A DNA stretch of 64,000 nt from Adenanthera pavonina. Its lineage: Eukaryota; Streptophyta; Magnoliopsida; Fabales; Fabaceae. A program made the position numbers and the translations under genes. Where the stretch lies: assembly GCA_026686845.1 (NCBI GenBank), contig JAIVEN010000024.1:12697501-12761500 (forward strand), read 5' to 3'. The notes under the pieces were generated by a model that was not told the origin of the DNA, searched no databases, and saw only the letters and a list, made by a program, of their open reading frames with translations. Shown one piece after another: positions 49,190-61,693 of this stretch. Each line of letters begins with the position of its first letter. Position 1 is the first letter of the stretch.

Positions 49190-49520
49190 TTGTATATAAC
49201 TCATGTTTTACATTGTTCTTTGAATAAACTAATAAATACATACTTTATTTTATATGTGTCAAATATATACATTAACTCTTTTATTAGATGAATAAACACA
49301 ACTTTTAAAATTCATAAATATAAATTATATAGGGTTAATGTGTAAATTTGCCCCTGGAGTTGCTACTGGCTTCTAAACTTTTTTTGTCATGCAATGTTGC
49401 ACTTAAAGTGTCAAAATCATAGCAATGTTGCCCAAAATTAACAAAAGCTACAAACATTCATCAATTCTAACATGTGTCATGCCATATAGATTAAAATTGT
49501 CTAGGTAGATTGTGATATGG
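49190..49520. repeat. Pieces of two dispersed repeats
   Basis: 49190-49340 resembles 17940-18130. 49340-49520 resembles 23785-23930 ('gtaaatttgcccctggagttgctactgg' start, 'aatgttgc' blocks). The join of the two here suggests that one inserted next to the other. Confidence 0.6.
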
Positions 49521-49989
49521 CCTCCAAGCTGGCTATTCCCTTTGACCTATATGGCTAAAGGCAGGAAGATGAGCCAAGTGTTTGAATACTTGTTTCCAAC
49601 CCAATAACAAATATCAAGCTGTAAGGGCATACCAAGCAATTTGAAATTGAAGGGCAATCAGAGAAGAAGCATTGTGTACTAGAAGAAAATTCTTCATCGA
49701 AGTGAAGAAGCATCCTTGATTATGTAATGAAATTGTATGTAGAATTTAACTTGGACAATGTAAAAGTCTATCAAATGTGTATCTTCATTAGTTAATTGAT
49801 GGACACTTTTGAGGAGAAGTTGAATAAGTTTCAATTATTCACCATTAAGAGATTTTTTAGTTTCCAAGGCTAAAAGCTTAGAATGTGATTGGCTTCTTCA
49901 CTACAACCCTAAAGAAATTGAATTTAGTCATGTCAAAGACTATCAACAGATAAGTTAATACTTGTTTCTCATTGGTTTTGAACTATGAT

Positions 49990-51170
49990 GTCTGTTCAAT
50001 TGCAGTTTGTATGAGTAGTAAGAATCAAAGTAGTTCTTGTTGAGTTTAGTCATTTTGTTAGTCATAATTGCATATGCTTGGGAGATTGGTATAATAGATA
50101 GGGATTACATATTAGTATCCGAGTTATGGTTGGGCAATCATTTTCAGAGATTATGTGTACATGTGATAGATGAATGGTGGTACAAGCCACCATTTGTTCC
50201 TAAGGAGTTGATGGCTTGCCATTTGTTGTTAATTGATGACAAGGTTCAACAATTGTTTCCAATGTTGATATTTATGCTCTATCTAAAGATAATGTAAAAT
50301 ATTTAAGTCAGTGTTTTATTGTAGGGTATGAAGGTTGAGGCTTGCATTCTTAGTGACCAATTATCTCAGGTGTTCATGCTTCAGCTTTCCAAGGGATCAT
50401 GTTACTACATTTACAATTTTGGAGTAACAATCTCTCAGATGAATAACAATGGAATGGAGTGCTCGTTGATGATTTCTTTTTCGCAAAAGACAGAAGTAAA
50501 GGCTTGTGATAAGCAGTTGCTATTCTTCTCTTTCAATTTCTGAGATATTAGTTACTACCCCATACTCAAAGTTTCCTAAAGGCATGTATTTTAAACTTTT
50601 GAGTTCAAATGAATCATTCATCATTCCTATCTGTGTATATTTATTTGATTATTGTATTCAGATACCTTTGGATGTGTTCAAAATGTAAGCAAATTGAAGA
50701 AAGATTATGCAAATAGTAAACATTTTGCTAATATGATATTTGACTTAGTGGATTTAGAGTATGAAATGTCTCTTATTTGTTAAAATTTGGTTTTTGGTGC
50801 TGGTGGACTTAATAGTTTTATATGCTGATTACCTTTTCTATTTATTGGTTCAGGGAGAATATACTAAACTACCATCTTTATATTGATGTTGCCTTAAAGA
50901 TGGCTAAGGCATTAGAGAACCTAGACGATCCTATGACTATTGTAGCTATTCAAAGTGCCTATTGTCAATTATTTAATGGAACAACTAATTCATCTGTGAA
51001 ATAGTTATGCGATGAAAGTATGGCATGTGGTTGTAATTAATTGTATTTGATATATTGTTAAATGCCATTATGTTGAGCTTACCAACTATAATAGCAAGAC
51101 AAAGGTGTGGATTAATCTTGATATTCCTCAAGTTCTTCAGGTCAGGGATAATGTTCTATTATAATTAGGT
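49990..51170 (+). pseudogene. RPA70-like OB-fold protein relic (DUF223), probably Helitron-derived
   Basis: Plant Helitrons and host genomes encode replication protein A large-subunit-like proteins that bind single-stranded DNA. Exon-like blocks run in order. 'VSELWLGNHFQRLCVHVID' and 'KELMACHLLLIDDKVQQLF' lie at 50118-50260. 'GMKVEACILSDQLSQVF' and 'SKGSCYYIYNFGVTISQM' lie at 50325-50445. 'CSLMISFSQKTEVKACD' lies at 50460-50510. 'AKALENLDDPMTIVAIQSAY' and 'CQLFNGTTNSSVK' lie at 50905-51000. 'TKVWINLDIPQVLQVRDN' lies near 51100-51155. These match the first and second OB folds (family: LVLIDEKG, GKVYYI, VVIAI..ARV, NPDIPE). AG acceptors precede several blocks. Some in-frame stops and missing parts make it a likely pseudogene. 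No Rep/helicase was found nearby, so Helitron origin is inference. Confidence 0.65.
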
Positions 51171-51339
51171 TCACCTTTTGATGTAGGAAAATTTTATTGA
51201 GCTTTTGATATAAGAATCTAAAAATTTTGATTTCCTAAACTTATGAATTACAACCAATGTGTATTTGTTTTGTAACAATTATATTTTGGCATATTCAATT
51301 GATATACATGATTGTTATTTCCCAGTGCCAGTATTTAGA

Positions 51340-52280
51340 ACTAGATCATCGACAATTGAGTGGTAAAATCATCGATAAGTGAATGTTCTTCCATAGTCCA
51401 AGTATATAGAACTCAACCACTAGTAAGAGTAACAAGGAATCATTGATGAATCCTATCAATTAGTCATTAATGAATGTAGCTAATAATGGTTCTTAGGGGG
51501 ATAATGATGAAGCTTTGAAATGTATGGTAGTAGATTTCTTTAAGAATTTGCTTTCTGAAGAGGAAGTTGAGATGCCTTATATTTGTACTACTTCAACTTT
51601 TAAAAAACCTAATCATGATGAGAGGCATTGTTTGTCTAAGCCTTTTTCAAATTTGAAAGTTAAGCAAGCTATGTTCTCTACTGGTGCGATCAAAGCTCTA
51701 GGTAAGGATGGATTCCCTATCTTTTTTATCATCATAATTGAGATATTGTTGATAAAGATGTCTGTGATTTGTGAAAGGTTTATTTTCAGGTTCTGAGGAC
51801 TTGGGTTTTATTAATAGTACTTTGCTTACTTTGATACCTAAAGTTGAATGACCTATGTCTCTTAAGTAATTTCAACCCATTGCTTTATATAATGTACTTT
51901 ATAAATGCCTTCCCAAAATTCTTGTTAGCAAACTGAAAATGATGCTAACATAGCTTATCTCCCCTAATCAAGTTAACTTTGTTTTGGATCATCATATTTA
52001 GGAGAATATAATCACAACTCAATTCTTAGCCATCAAAATTGATTTAGAAAAAGCCTATGATTGACTATATTGGAATTTTCTTGAGAATGCGTTGTTTGAA
52101 GTTGGTTTTGATGCTTATTTGATTGCTGTGATCATGAAGTTTGTCAGATCTGTATCTATCCAGGTTCTTTGGAATGGTATTTATACTGAATTGTTTCATC
52201 AGTCTAAAGGTATTTGTTAAGGGGATCCCCTTTCCCTTTACCTCTTTGTCTTAGCTATGGAGAAACTTTCTCATAAGATT
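51340..52280 (+). pseudogene. LINE (L1-type) ORF2 reverse transcriptase relic, left part
   Basis: The order of motifs is that of a plant L1 ORF2. FFHSPSI lies near 51390 (linker before the RT), then 'VVDFFKNLLSEEEVEM' at 51525, 'SKPFSNLKVKQAMFSTGAIK' at 51635, KDGFP at 51705, and 'NSTLLTLIPKV' at 51812. Then come 'FQPIALYNVLYKCLPKIL', 'IKIDLEKAYD' at 52035, and GDPLS..LFVLAMEKLSHKI up to 52280. Stop codons interrupt it at least five times. The endonuclease domain is missing. It stops where the CACTA element begins and continues at 56257. Confidence 0.88.
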
Positions 52281-52289
52281 CACTACACC

Positions 52290-52600
52290 AAAACAACATA
52301 TTTCTCATGGATCAAATTTGTGAGAAAACATGAAGAAATTCCATGAGAAAGACATTTCTCATAGAATTTCTCACACATAAAGAACCATGAGAAATATGCT
52401 CGTGGGAAAATAAATTTTTCTCATAGATTATGGCTGTGAGAACCATTTCTCATGAAACATGCATGTGAGAAAAGGTTCTCATGGCAAACATGCTGTGAGA
52501 ATTTCTCATAGAATATATGCCATGAGAAATTTTCACGGGCAACAAGTATGTGAGAAATTCTCATGGACTAATTCTGTGAGAAATTTAGGAGAAATAAGGT
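52290..52600. repeat. Left subterminal motif array of the CACTA element
   Basis: More than fifteen copies of TTCTCAT(G/A) or its complement ATGAGAA / GTGAGAA, often paired as short inverted repeats. These are expected to be transposase-binding sites. Confidence 0.8.
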
Positions 52601-52875
52601 CATCATGCTAAGTTTATTGAAGAATTTTCCGTGAGAAATGGTTAAACTTTTGCCACAATCAATTTGGTTCCCTTGCATATTAACCTGCATTCAAATTTTT
52701 CAACAAACACCATGAACAACAAATATTTTAGTATTCAATGCATGTTAACCATAATAATTCTTCATCATCAAAATCAAAGTTTATAACCAACCAAAATCAA
52801 TAGTTTTAGTTACTTTGGCAACTAACAATTTCTAAAACAACTCATTACAAGTATCATAGTTGTTTAATAACTATT

Positions 52876-53950
52876 CTACTCTTCATCATCCCTATCTATA
52901 TCTCCATCATCGCTTCCCTTATCATCATCATCATCATCTCCCTCAATATTTTCTTCTCCAACATCATCATCATCATGTGAAGGTTGAGAAGGACCAACCT
53001 AGTTGATACCTCCTAAGTCTATCCATGCCATAATTTTTTTCATGAAATCCTCAGTTACTTTGAATTTTTCTTCTCACATCTATTCTCGTACTTTGTGTTC
53101 CTCATTCAATTTGTTAACCACTACAGTCAAACTCTCTTTGTGTTCCTCGTTCAATTTGTAACCACTACAGCCAAGCTTTCCTCATAAACCTTTGCTTGTT
53201 TAGTGAGTTTGTCTTGTAACTTCTTTTCAAAAGATTCTCTAAGTTGTGTAAGCTTGCCAAAGTTATGGCTTGGCATCCTATGAGAATCAATAAAGCTAGC
53301 GAGTGATCCAAATCTGTACACATGTCCTTTCTTATTTTTTCCTCCAACAACCATAAGCCATGTAGCATTGTCAGAGAGATTTGAGTCTTCACCTTGACTT
53401 TGTTTTAGTTGCTCAAACTAGTTCTATATCAACAATAAACAAAGTTGTGAATCATATATTCATAATATGAATAAATAAATTGTAAATTATAAATAATAAA
53501 ATCTTAACTTACATAAGTGTCGCAGCTTTTAGTCAGACCTAACCTCCTTTTTGCTCATTATGTTGTACCTTCTTAAATACTTCAAGCATGGCCACTTCTC
53601 ATCCCAACTCCACTTTCTAAAATATTAGGACAAAATTCATGTAACTTAAGATATTAAAACTTCAATAATATAACAAATTTAAATAAGGCTTACCATCTTT
53701 TTTTTTTGTATTTTGATAATGACGTTCTCTCACCCCCTATGTATGCATACATCAACATTAGCTGGCCTATTGGCTTTATTACATTCTGATTTCGCCTTGA
53801 ACTCAGGAGTCCCCTATTGTAATTGCAAGTCATCTCAGATTGTTTTAAGTATCTAGGTAGCTTTTGTTTTTCCATATCAAATATCCTCATAGTGGAACAT
53901 ACTATTCCACTACATTTTTTATGCCAAAGTTTATATATATGTCCTTCCAA
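52876..53950 (-). pseudogene. CACTA-encoded Ptta/En-Spm protein relic
   Basis: Read on the minus strand, a piece at 53950-53690 ('MEGHIYKLWHKKCSGIV', then 'KLPRYLKQSEMTCNYN') precedes 'EVFKKVQHNEQKGG' (about 53590). A well-preserved block follows at 53354-53160: 'MVVGGKNKKGHVYRFGSLAS', then 'THNFGKL'-like and coiled-coil residues. The GGKxKGxVYxxGS motif is characteristic of the Plant transposase Ptta/En/Spm domain (PF03004). A 45-bp tandem duplication inside the coiled coil ('VVNKLNEEHK' twice) and an acidic D/E tail follow, ending in a stop at 52876-52878. Stops separate the blocks, so the gene is dead. No TNP2-type transposase was seen. Confidence 0.7.
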
Positions 53951-55230
53951 AGAGGGATCTCATGCACATTTCAACTACAATAAAAACAACCAAACACTAG
54001 GTAAATGAAAAAATAACTATGTTTTTATACTTTCAAATGATTAGAATATTAGCTCACCTTAAATTGTCCATACCATACATCTTTAACATCATCAAGAATA
54101 CTAGTAAAATCAAGCCATGCATCATTGAAAATGATGTGCATAATGCCAGATAATATTGATACGGGCTCATTAGTAGAAAAAAACCTGTGAAATGCATAAT
54201 ATTTAGCAAAACAAAAAGTAGCATAGTCATTTGTGAATTAATAATTGAAATGAATATAGAATACACTTACTCTTCAGTACCATTAGGTCGAATTACTAAT
54301 CAACCATCACTTAACATGGATACAACATCATATGTATTTTCACTTGAGGAAGAAAAGACATTAGTACCCATCCCATGTGGGGAGAATCCTATTTATGGTC
54401 TTTAGCTCAGAATTTTATAAGCCCATTTGGTTTTCCAACATATATATATTTGTGTTAACTATAATGAATGTCACAAAGAGGTCAAGGTTGCAAAGTCCAA
54501 ATGATAAAGTTGTCCCCACTTATAACACTATTTTATTTTAGCAAAAGCTTAGAGTAGACAATGCATAATAAAGACATCCCCACTTAACTACGAGACAAAT
54601 TAGCAGGACCATGTGAACCATGAACTAATAGAAGCAAACTTATTCACAAGTATGAGATAAAAGGACAAAAGGACAAGCAAATTTATTCACATAGCTCATG
54701 AATCCCAACAACATATCAGTGAATAAAAGTTATAAAATAGCATACGGGACCCACAAAATGAACAAAAATTTGTAGCAACATCAAATGAATCTATCGAAAC
54801 TATATAAATCAATTAAAGAGTCAATTATCACCTCTATCGATCACTTCAGTCACAAAGCTTAGGGTGATGAGAAGATGAAGTTTAGAGATCCATTGAATTG
54901 AAACTCAAAAGACCCACGGTTGGCAACAAAGATGAGAAGACAATAGACACGAGAAGGCAAGATGAGAAGGCAAGGGTGACAGAGATTAGGTGGAAGAGAA
55001 TCGAAGGCAATATTAGAAGGTCGATAGTATTAGCGATTTTGAAGGCGGCAGAGGTTTTAGTTTACGGCTTTTTTTCACGTTCGCGATTTCTTTATTCTGA
55101 AGATAGGATTCTTTTTTTCTAATTCTTCTTGCCAGTATTAAAAATTATAAAAAAAAACTTTTAAATAAAATTTTTTTTACTTATAAGTGTTTTTTTATAA
55201 ACAAACAATTTTATTACAAACTAAAAAAAA

Positions 55231-55329
55231 AGTGATGAAGGCCTTAATATAAAAAAAATTATAGGTTTCATTATTAAAAAAATAGTGATGAAGGCCTTAA
55301 TATAAAAAATATATAGGTTTCATTATTAA
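55231..55329 (+). repeat. Short tandem duplication within the CACTA element
   Basis: Two copies of about 46 bp, each 'gtgatgaaggccttaatata' + A/T run + 'ataggtttcattatta'. Confidence 0.8.
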
Positions 55330-55559
55330 CAATTATAGATTTTAGGTTTTTTTGCTAGTATAAAAAATTTTAATTGTAAGTTCATCATTAACAATAGGAA
55401 ATAAAGGATGTTCAACTAATTCGTTAGCTAAAACTGGGAAAGGGATAAGAGAGGCTTGGAAGAAAAATAGAGGAACATGAATTAATGGAGGCATAAATTT
55501 TAATGAATTAGAGATTAAGAACAAGGAGCCAAAAATTGCAGAACTTAAAAAATAAGTTT

Positions 55560-56245
55560 TATACTTCTCACAGAACAATAGCCGTGAGAAGTTCTCATGG
55601 CTTACCAACTGTGAGAAACACATATTGAACAAATGATAAGCCAAAGTGAACACAAAGGACATCTTCTCACAAAAAAGGTACCCATGAGAAGTTCTCATGG
55701 CCCTTACCCGTGAGAAAACTTATATCAAAACAAAACATTAGACAAAGTTAAAAGCTCATATACTTCTCATGGGCTAATGTTTAGCGAGCAATTCTCACAG
55801 CCATGTTGCCATGAGAAGTTCTCACATCTACATTTCCATGAGAAAATTAATATGAAAGCAAAATAGAAAGTACTTAATGTTGAAATAATTCTCACGGTCG
55901 GAGCGGCTTGAGAATTTCTCATGGCATGAAATCCATGAGAATTACCGTACAAAGACATAAGATGGGGTTTCTTTCTAGGTTTCTCATGGAGTATGTCTGT
56001 GAAAAGATTCTACCTACGTTTCTTGTGGAAATGGTCTATGAGAATTGTTCGCACCTACTTCCCGCCACAACGCGCACAAAGTACTCACAAAATTTCTCAC
56101 TCTATTCTTATCAATTCTTCTCTCTAACCCTAGTCCATGAGAATTATCTATGAGAAGTGTATTTGAAATGAATTTGCATGAGAATTTCTATGAGAAAGTC
56201 TCACCAATATTTTAACTGTGAGAAGTTTCCATGAGAAAATGACTG
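55560..56245. repeat. Right subterminal motif array of the CACTA element
   Basis: About twenty TTCTCATGG / CCATGAGAA / GTGAGAA motifs in alternating orientation, the counterpart of the left array. The open frames 55342-55698 (minus) and 55908-56153 (plus) run through it and are not genes. Confidence 0.8.
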
Positions 56246-56256
56246 ATTTGGTAGTG

Positions 56257-57567
56257 ATCATGATGATTGACAAGTGGGTTCTTGGAAATGAGGGACCTAC
56301 AATCACACATTTACTCTTAGTGATGACTTATTGATATTTGGGTAGGCTACGTAAAGTCAACTTCAATGTACTCTTCAATGTCTTAATGAGTTTTATAGTA
56401 CCTTTGGGCAAAAGATTAATCAAGCTAAAATGTTTATGTTCTTTTCTAAGAATGTTGATTTGAAAACTAAGCATGATCTTGTTGAGAGGGCTGATTTTAC
56501 TCTTACTAAAGATCTTGGTATGTATCTTGGCATACCTCTTCAATTTGGTAGATCAAAGAGAAAATGTTTTGCTACTGTTATTAATAAAGTGAAAAGTAGA
56601 TTATCAGGGTGGATGGTGAATACTCTCGGCTTTGTAGTTCGAGTCACCCTTGCTTGATTTGTTATTAGTTCTATACCAATTTATTGGATGATAATGGCTA
56701 GACTTCCTAAATCATTTTGGAATGAAATTGAAAGGTTGGAAAATGCATTTATCTGGGGGCATGCTAGCGAATGTAGGAAAACTTATTTGATTAATTGAAA
56801 TCAAATGAAACAAGCTAAATGCAATGGTGGATTGGGCATCTTTGATCTTCATGCCATGAATGATGCTTGCTTTTTGAAGCCTGCATGGAGCCTTCATGCT
56901 AATAAGCCAAATCTTTGGGTTGAGGCTTTAAAGCACCATTATAATCAAGAGAGGGCTTTTGACGAACAAATTGTTTTGTCTCATGATGCTTCTACTTTAT
57001 GGAGGGATATTCATGCTATTTGGCACTATATTGAAGAATGAACTTGGGTAAGACTCGATGATGGCAAAGATACCTTTTTCTAGCATGATTATTGGTTAGA
57101 TGGAGATGTAAAGCTTATTAATGAGACTATTATTAAAGTTCCTATCAATTATTTGAATTGGTTAGTGTGTGATGCTGTCTCTCGTAGTGGAGATTGGAAT
57201 TGGCCAAAAGTTTCTCATCTTTTGTCTAGTGAAGCGATTCTAAAGATGAAGGCCACTCTTCCCCCTGTGCAAATAGTGGAAGGGATGCAGTGGCTATAAA
57301 TTAATAATGGGGAAGCAATTGGGAACTCAAGATTCCTCTTGGTCCTAAGTGTATCTGAACTTTTCCTTAGATGATGGCACATGATAGACTCTATACAAAT
57401 GCTTTGTGTTTCCATTGATGGGGTGGCTTACCTAATTGTAATGTGTGTAGATAGATGGAGACTACATTGCATGTTGTTCGTGATTAACCATGGGCATTAC
57501 AGGTTTAGAAATTTCTTGTCACTACTGCTTGTTAGAATCAATTTACTACTGCAAATCTGGCTAAGTG
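56257..57567 (+). pseudogene. LINE ORF2 relic, right part (RT end, linker, zf-RVT)
   Basis: Continues the interrupted reverse transcriptase. Around 56295-56340 is 'GPTITHLLLSDDLL' with a one-base frame change, the catalytic DD box. Then come 'KINQAKMFMFFSKNVDL', 'DLGMYLGIPLQFGR' at 56512, and 'VKSRLSGWMVNTLGF'. 'QMKQAKCNGGLGIFDLHAMN' follows at 56800, then 'WSLHANKPNLWVEALKHHY'. 'LDDGKDTFF' and 'YWLDGDV' at 57055-57100 and METTLHVVRD near 57455 are the zinc-binding RVT region. Stops and frame changes are scattered through it. It is cut at 57567 by an LTR. Confidence 0.88.
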
Positions 57568-58134
57568 TGTAACACCTTAGCTTTGATTCTTATTTCCCAT
57601 GTATTAGACTCCATTTTAAGTCCATTAAATCATTTTTTGAAGTTTAAATCACTTAAGGGACTAAAAACAGAAAAATTTAAAACTTGAAGTTACCATTCAT
57701 ATGGTAAGTCCCCTTTTTTTACTGAACTTTAAAAATTCACAACTAATTCTAGAAAAATTGCATGGAGATGATTCAATTTTTTAAAAATATCTTAAAATAT
57801 TCTCTACATGAGAAAAATATGATACAGGACTTTAATCTTGCCAATTGGTACAGTTTTTAGCTTGAAAATCACTGTTTATATAGTCATTTTTCACTTTTCC
57901 ATGATTTTGGCCTTAATTTTAAAAATTTATTTCTCATTTTATTATGAGTCAATTCAATTATTCTTTATCTTATTTGAAAATTCTACATGTCTACTTTTTA
58001 GACATATTTATATTATACATTTATTCTACTTAAACAGGACATGGCATCAAACTTAAACTATTAAGAATTAGAACACTACTTTCAATGGAACAATTTTAGG
58101 AAAACTTATATAACTCCTCCTCTATAGCTCCAAT
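57568..58134 (-). repeat. Family A LTR copy A3, first part
   Basis: Starts TGTAACACCTTAG, the reverse of an LTR end. It is interrupted after 'tatagctccaat' by copy A4 and continues at 61694 with 'tcaattacttccaaatc', which restores the order seen in A4 itself (58690 onward). Confidence 0.85.
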
Positions 58135-61100
58135 TGTAACACCTTACTTTTAGATTCATTTCCCATATATTAGACTCCTTTTTTTAAGTCTGATTATACT
58201 TGATCCTAAACTTAAATCATATAAAAATGAAAATCAAAATTTCCAAAATTTTTGGTTACTGTTCATTTAGTAGTTTCCACTTTACCAACTGAACTTTGAA
58301 AATTCATAACTAATTCAAGAAAATTCATATGGAAGTGATTCAAGTCTCTAAAAATAGATCAAAACCTTATATACATGGAAAAAATATGGAATAGTACATT
58401 CATTGTGCCAATCTATACAGTTTATTCCTTAAAATTTACTACATATTTAGTCATTTTATATCTTCCCAGAATATTGGCCTTAACTTTAAAAATTCATATC
58501 TCATTATATCCTGAGCCAAATCATGCATTTTCTATGTCATTGGAAATTCCTGTATGTCCTCTTTCTAGATATATTTTTCTTGTATATTTAATCATCTTGT
58601 ACAGGGCTTGAAATTGACTTAAATCATTAAGGATTAGAACACTACTTCTACTGGAACAGTTTTAGGAGAAATCACATAACTTTTTCTTTATAGCTCCAAA
58701 TACTATAAAACCAGTGGCATTCGTTTTCTAAGACTTAGAGGTTTCCATAAATTCAAACCACTGAATTTTTGGAGCTTTGTACAATTTTCTCTTGTATTTT
58801 GAATTTTCCAATATTCATAATAAAGGATCCAGTTTTCCTTACTCTAACCAGTTTTGACCCTTAACTTCTAAAATTCACCATAAATTGTACACTTATCCAA
58901 TTTAGGTGTTCTTTAGCTTTATAAAAATATCATTCTATCTACTTTTTGGAAATATATAAAACTCATACATTATACCCTATTTAGTATGAACAGTACCTTT
59001 GTTATTCTCAGAGTATTTCTAATTGAGCATTTCCATTCTTATTTTGCAAAATGAGCTTCATAACATGATTACATCATCATTCCTTGTACCAAATCCATAC
59101 ATATCACTCAATAATGCTCAAATGGATATAGTTACAGAAATACAAGCCTCATGAATTCTCATGCAATTTTATACATGATGCCATAACAATACATTAAAAT
59201 ACCCACAATTCACATAATTATCATGCTTCTTCATTCTTCTTTCCTTCTTCCTTAGTTACTTCCATATCCTTTCCCTAGCATGGTTAGTGTTTGGAATAGT
59301 GAGATTATAGAATCTCAGTAGCAAGTCATATGTCATGCAATTACATTATCATATATGTATAGAAACTTAAATCATAAGAATTCACTCATTCAAGCATATA
59401 ATAAGTCATAATGGTTCATAAAAATTTTGGCATAGTCTCTCTTTATGAAATGGACATCCAAGGGTTAGGACCCTTTCACAAAAACAGCCAAACCAATCTC
59501 ACAACATCATAACATCAATATGGCAATGGGATTATAACATAGAAACAATATAGAATAACATAAAGCAAGAAATAGACTATGCTACCCTTATCACTTTTCT
59601 TTGCCTTCCAACTTGATTCCAATGCTCCCATTTCCTTTTCCATTAATTTGTATTTCTTCCAAACACTTCCTTAAGCTTCCTTGGACCTAAACATAATATC
59701 AATGAAGCATATAAGCCACTGGTTATTAGTCCAATTTCACACAATACTCACTAAACCCTTAAATTTTCTTTTTGCTTTCTTCTTGGTTTTTCTTTGAACC
59801 AATGGTTGTTCTTAAGGTTTTGGACTATGGGGAATCCATTTTTGAGGTCAAAATTATGAAATTCCAACTCCTCCATGGACTTTCTCACTGACCGAAATCA
59901 GGGTTTCAAGGGCAAGAATGAATTTTTCCAAAGCTTGTTTCAAAACTTACTAAAACTTGCTCTTCATAAAATTTCTCATACTTTCTCTAATTTTTTATGC
60001 AAAAGAACACTTCTCCTCTCATAACCTTGCCATGGCTGAAAATAACAACTCAAGAGGAGAGAAGAAAACTCATCCCAACCATGCTAAAGTTCTTAGAAAG
60101 CTAGCTTGAAGGCATGGAAAAAGCTTACCTTAAACTTGTGGTTGTATGCTTCAAGTTTTGCCTTCTCCTTTTCTTCTTCATCTTCTACGTCTCCTTCTCT
60201 CTTTCTTTCTATTATTTTAGCTGCTCTCTCTCTCTCTTTGCAGCAGCATATGTCGGGTAAATGGTGAGAGAAATTGAAGACTTTGTTTTGCTAATTACCT
60301 TAGTTAGCTTATCTTAAATTTTAATTAACAAAAAGTAACTACTTCTTGAAGAAGTAGTCTTAAAAGCAATAAAATAATAATTCAAGCACATGGGCTGCTC
60401 ACTCACATCCTCATGTGTGCAGCACGTAAGTCACTTAATGAGGAGAGGATAATTTGAAGCCTAATCATGGTCACTTTATATTTTCTTTTTTTTCCCCAAA
60501 TACTTCTCAAAGAAGTATTCATAAATCAAGTAAACAAATTCCAACCATGTCCCTTGTCTGATACAACACGCCATTTTGAGATTATTATTCACCAAAAATT
60601 GCTTCTCAAATTTTAATGGACCAAAATACCCTTTACTAATCAAATTTTCCCGTATCGATTAAATACTTTTATCGTAATCGTCATTAAATTGGTATAGGAT
60701 AATCTAAAAATAAATTTTGGACTAAAATCATTATCTTGTCTCACACTATATTTGGATGAGGTCCATTTACTGTCCTTGACCCGATACCGCTTTTTTGGTA
60801 GTCCAAATAACATTTATCATTATAATACTAACTTTTTATTCCAAATGGCCATAATAAATTCATACTAACTTTATTAAATACCAATCAGCATTCCATTGGA
60901 TTTAGCTTATCAGGAGCTTCATTTTAACTATAATTTTTCATATTTACAAAAATGTCTTCAACCCGAGGCAAATTTATAATTTTTAAAACTTTCATGCCAT
61001 TTGTTGTAATTTTTTCCAAATATCCTTTTATTTCCTCTCCACGTGAATTTCTCCCTTCAAGGAGTACATTGCAAAAAATTTTTATTCTTGGGGAAAAAAT

Positions 61101-61693
61101 ATAATTTCTTTCATTTTTCGTTTAACCAGGAAAAATAACCTCTTTGTCATTCTTTATGCTTAACGGTGTCTCTCAATTTTTTCCAGTTACTCATGTATTT
61201 TATGATATTAACATTTTTTTCTTAGGGTTTAAATGCAATATTCACATTTTTCTTCTAATCTAAGAAATGACCATTTTGCCCCTGAACTAGATCAAAAATG
61301 TAATTATTCATTCTATCGGGCACTTTCTTGTAATTTTACCCAAAGATTAATTTTTTACTATTTCTTTTTCACTATTCACATTAACTTCAAATTGGTCTAT
61401 CTCTTAATATAGACCTCCCGGGAATACAATATTTGTACCGTTGCACTCAGCTTGGAGCGTACTTTTATTCAAGTAGTATATTACATATTTTCCAGGGTAA
61501 ATTTTAGAATTAATTTTTGTTAAGAACTTTATGGAAAATTAATTCAAATTAAGGACCAAACATAACCTCTTCTGAAAATTAAATGAGAAATTAATTCCTT
61601 CTAAATCCTGATTATATATATAGCATTTTTGTCTCACTTTGTTTCTCATCTTTTATTCATTTTATAACATCCCATAAAAATAAGGATATTACA
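58135..61693 (-). repeat. Family A LTR copy A4, nested solo LTR
   Basis: Starts TGTAACACCTTAC and ends GGATATTACA, the reverse of A2's start. The flanks are CCAAT and TCAAT, a target duplication with one mismatch. 3559 bp, with no internal region. The hairpin is at 59301 and the reverse of GGTAAGC at 60124. The CT-rich leader lies at 60160-60240. Confidence 0.9.
59301..59316. other. Conserved LTR hairpin, copy in A4
   Basis: GAGATT-ATAG-AATCTC followed by 'agtagc', the reverse of the 'ctact' context in plus copies. Confidence 0.75.

Larger units (their letters stand above)
52281..56256 (-). mobile_element. CACTA (En/Spm) element with dense subterminal TTCTCATGG/CTGTGAGAA arrays
   Basis: The left end is CACTACACCAAAACAACATA, continuing to 'tttctcatgg'. 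The right end on the minus strand is CACTACCAAATCAGTCATTT, continuing to 'tctcatgg'. The adjacent triplets are ATT and ATC, a target duplication with one mismatch. Removing the element rejoins the LINE reading. About 320 bp at the left and about 680 bp at the right are packed with TTCTCATGG and (C)TGTGAGAA motifs in both orientations. Its decayed genes run on the minus strand (52876-53950). 3976 bp. Confidence 0.9.

Noticed and set aside
55342..55698. Minus-strand open frame of 118 codons, the longest in the window
   Set aside because: It overlaps the right subterminal motif array of the CACTA element and mostly translates the TTCTCATGG repeats.
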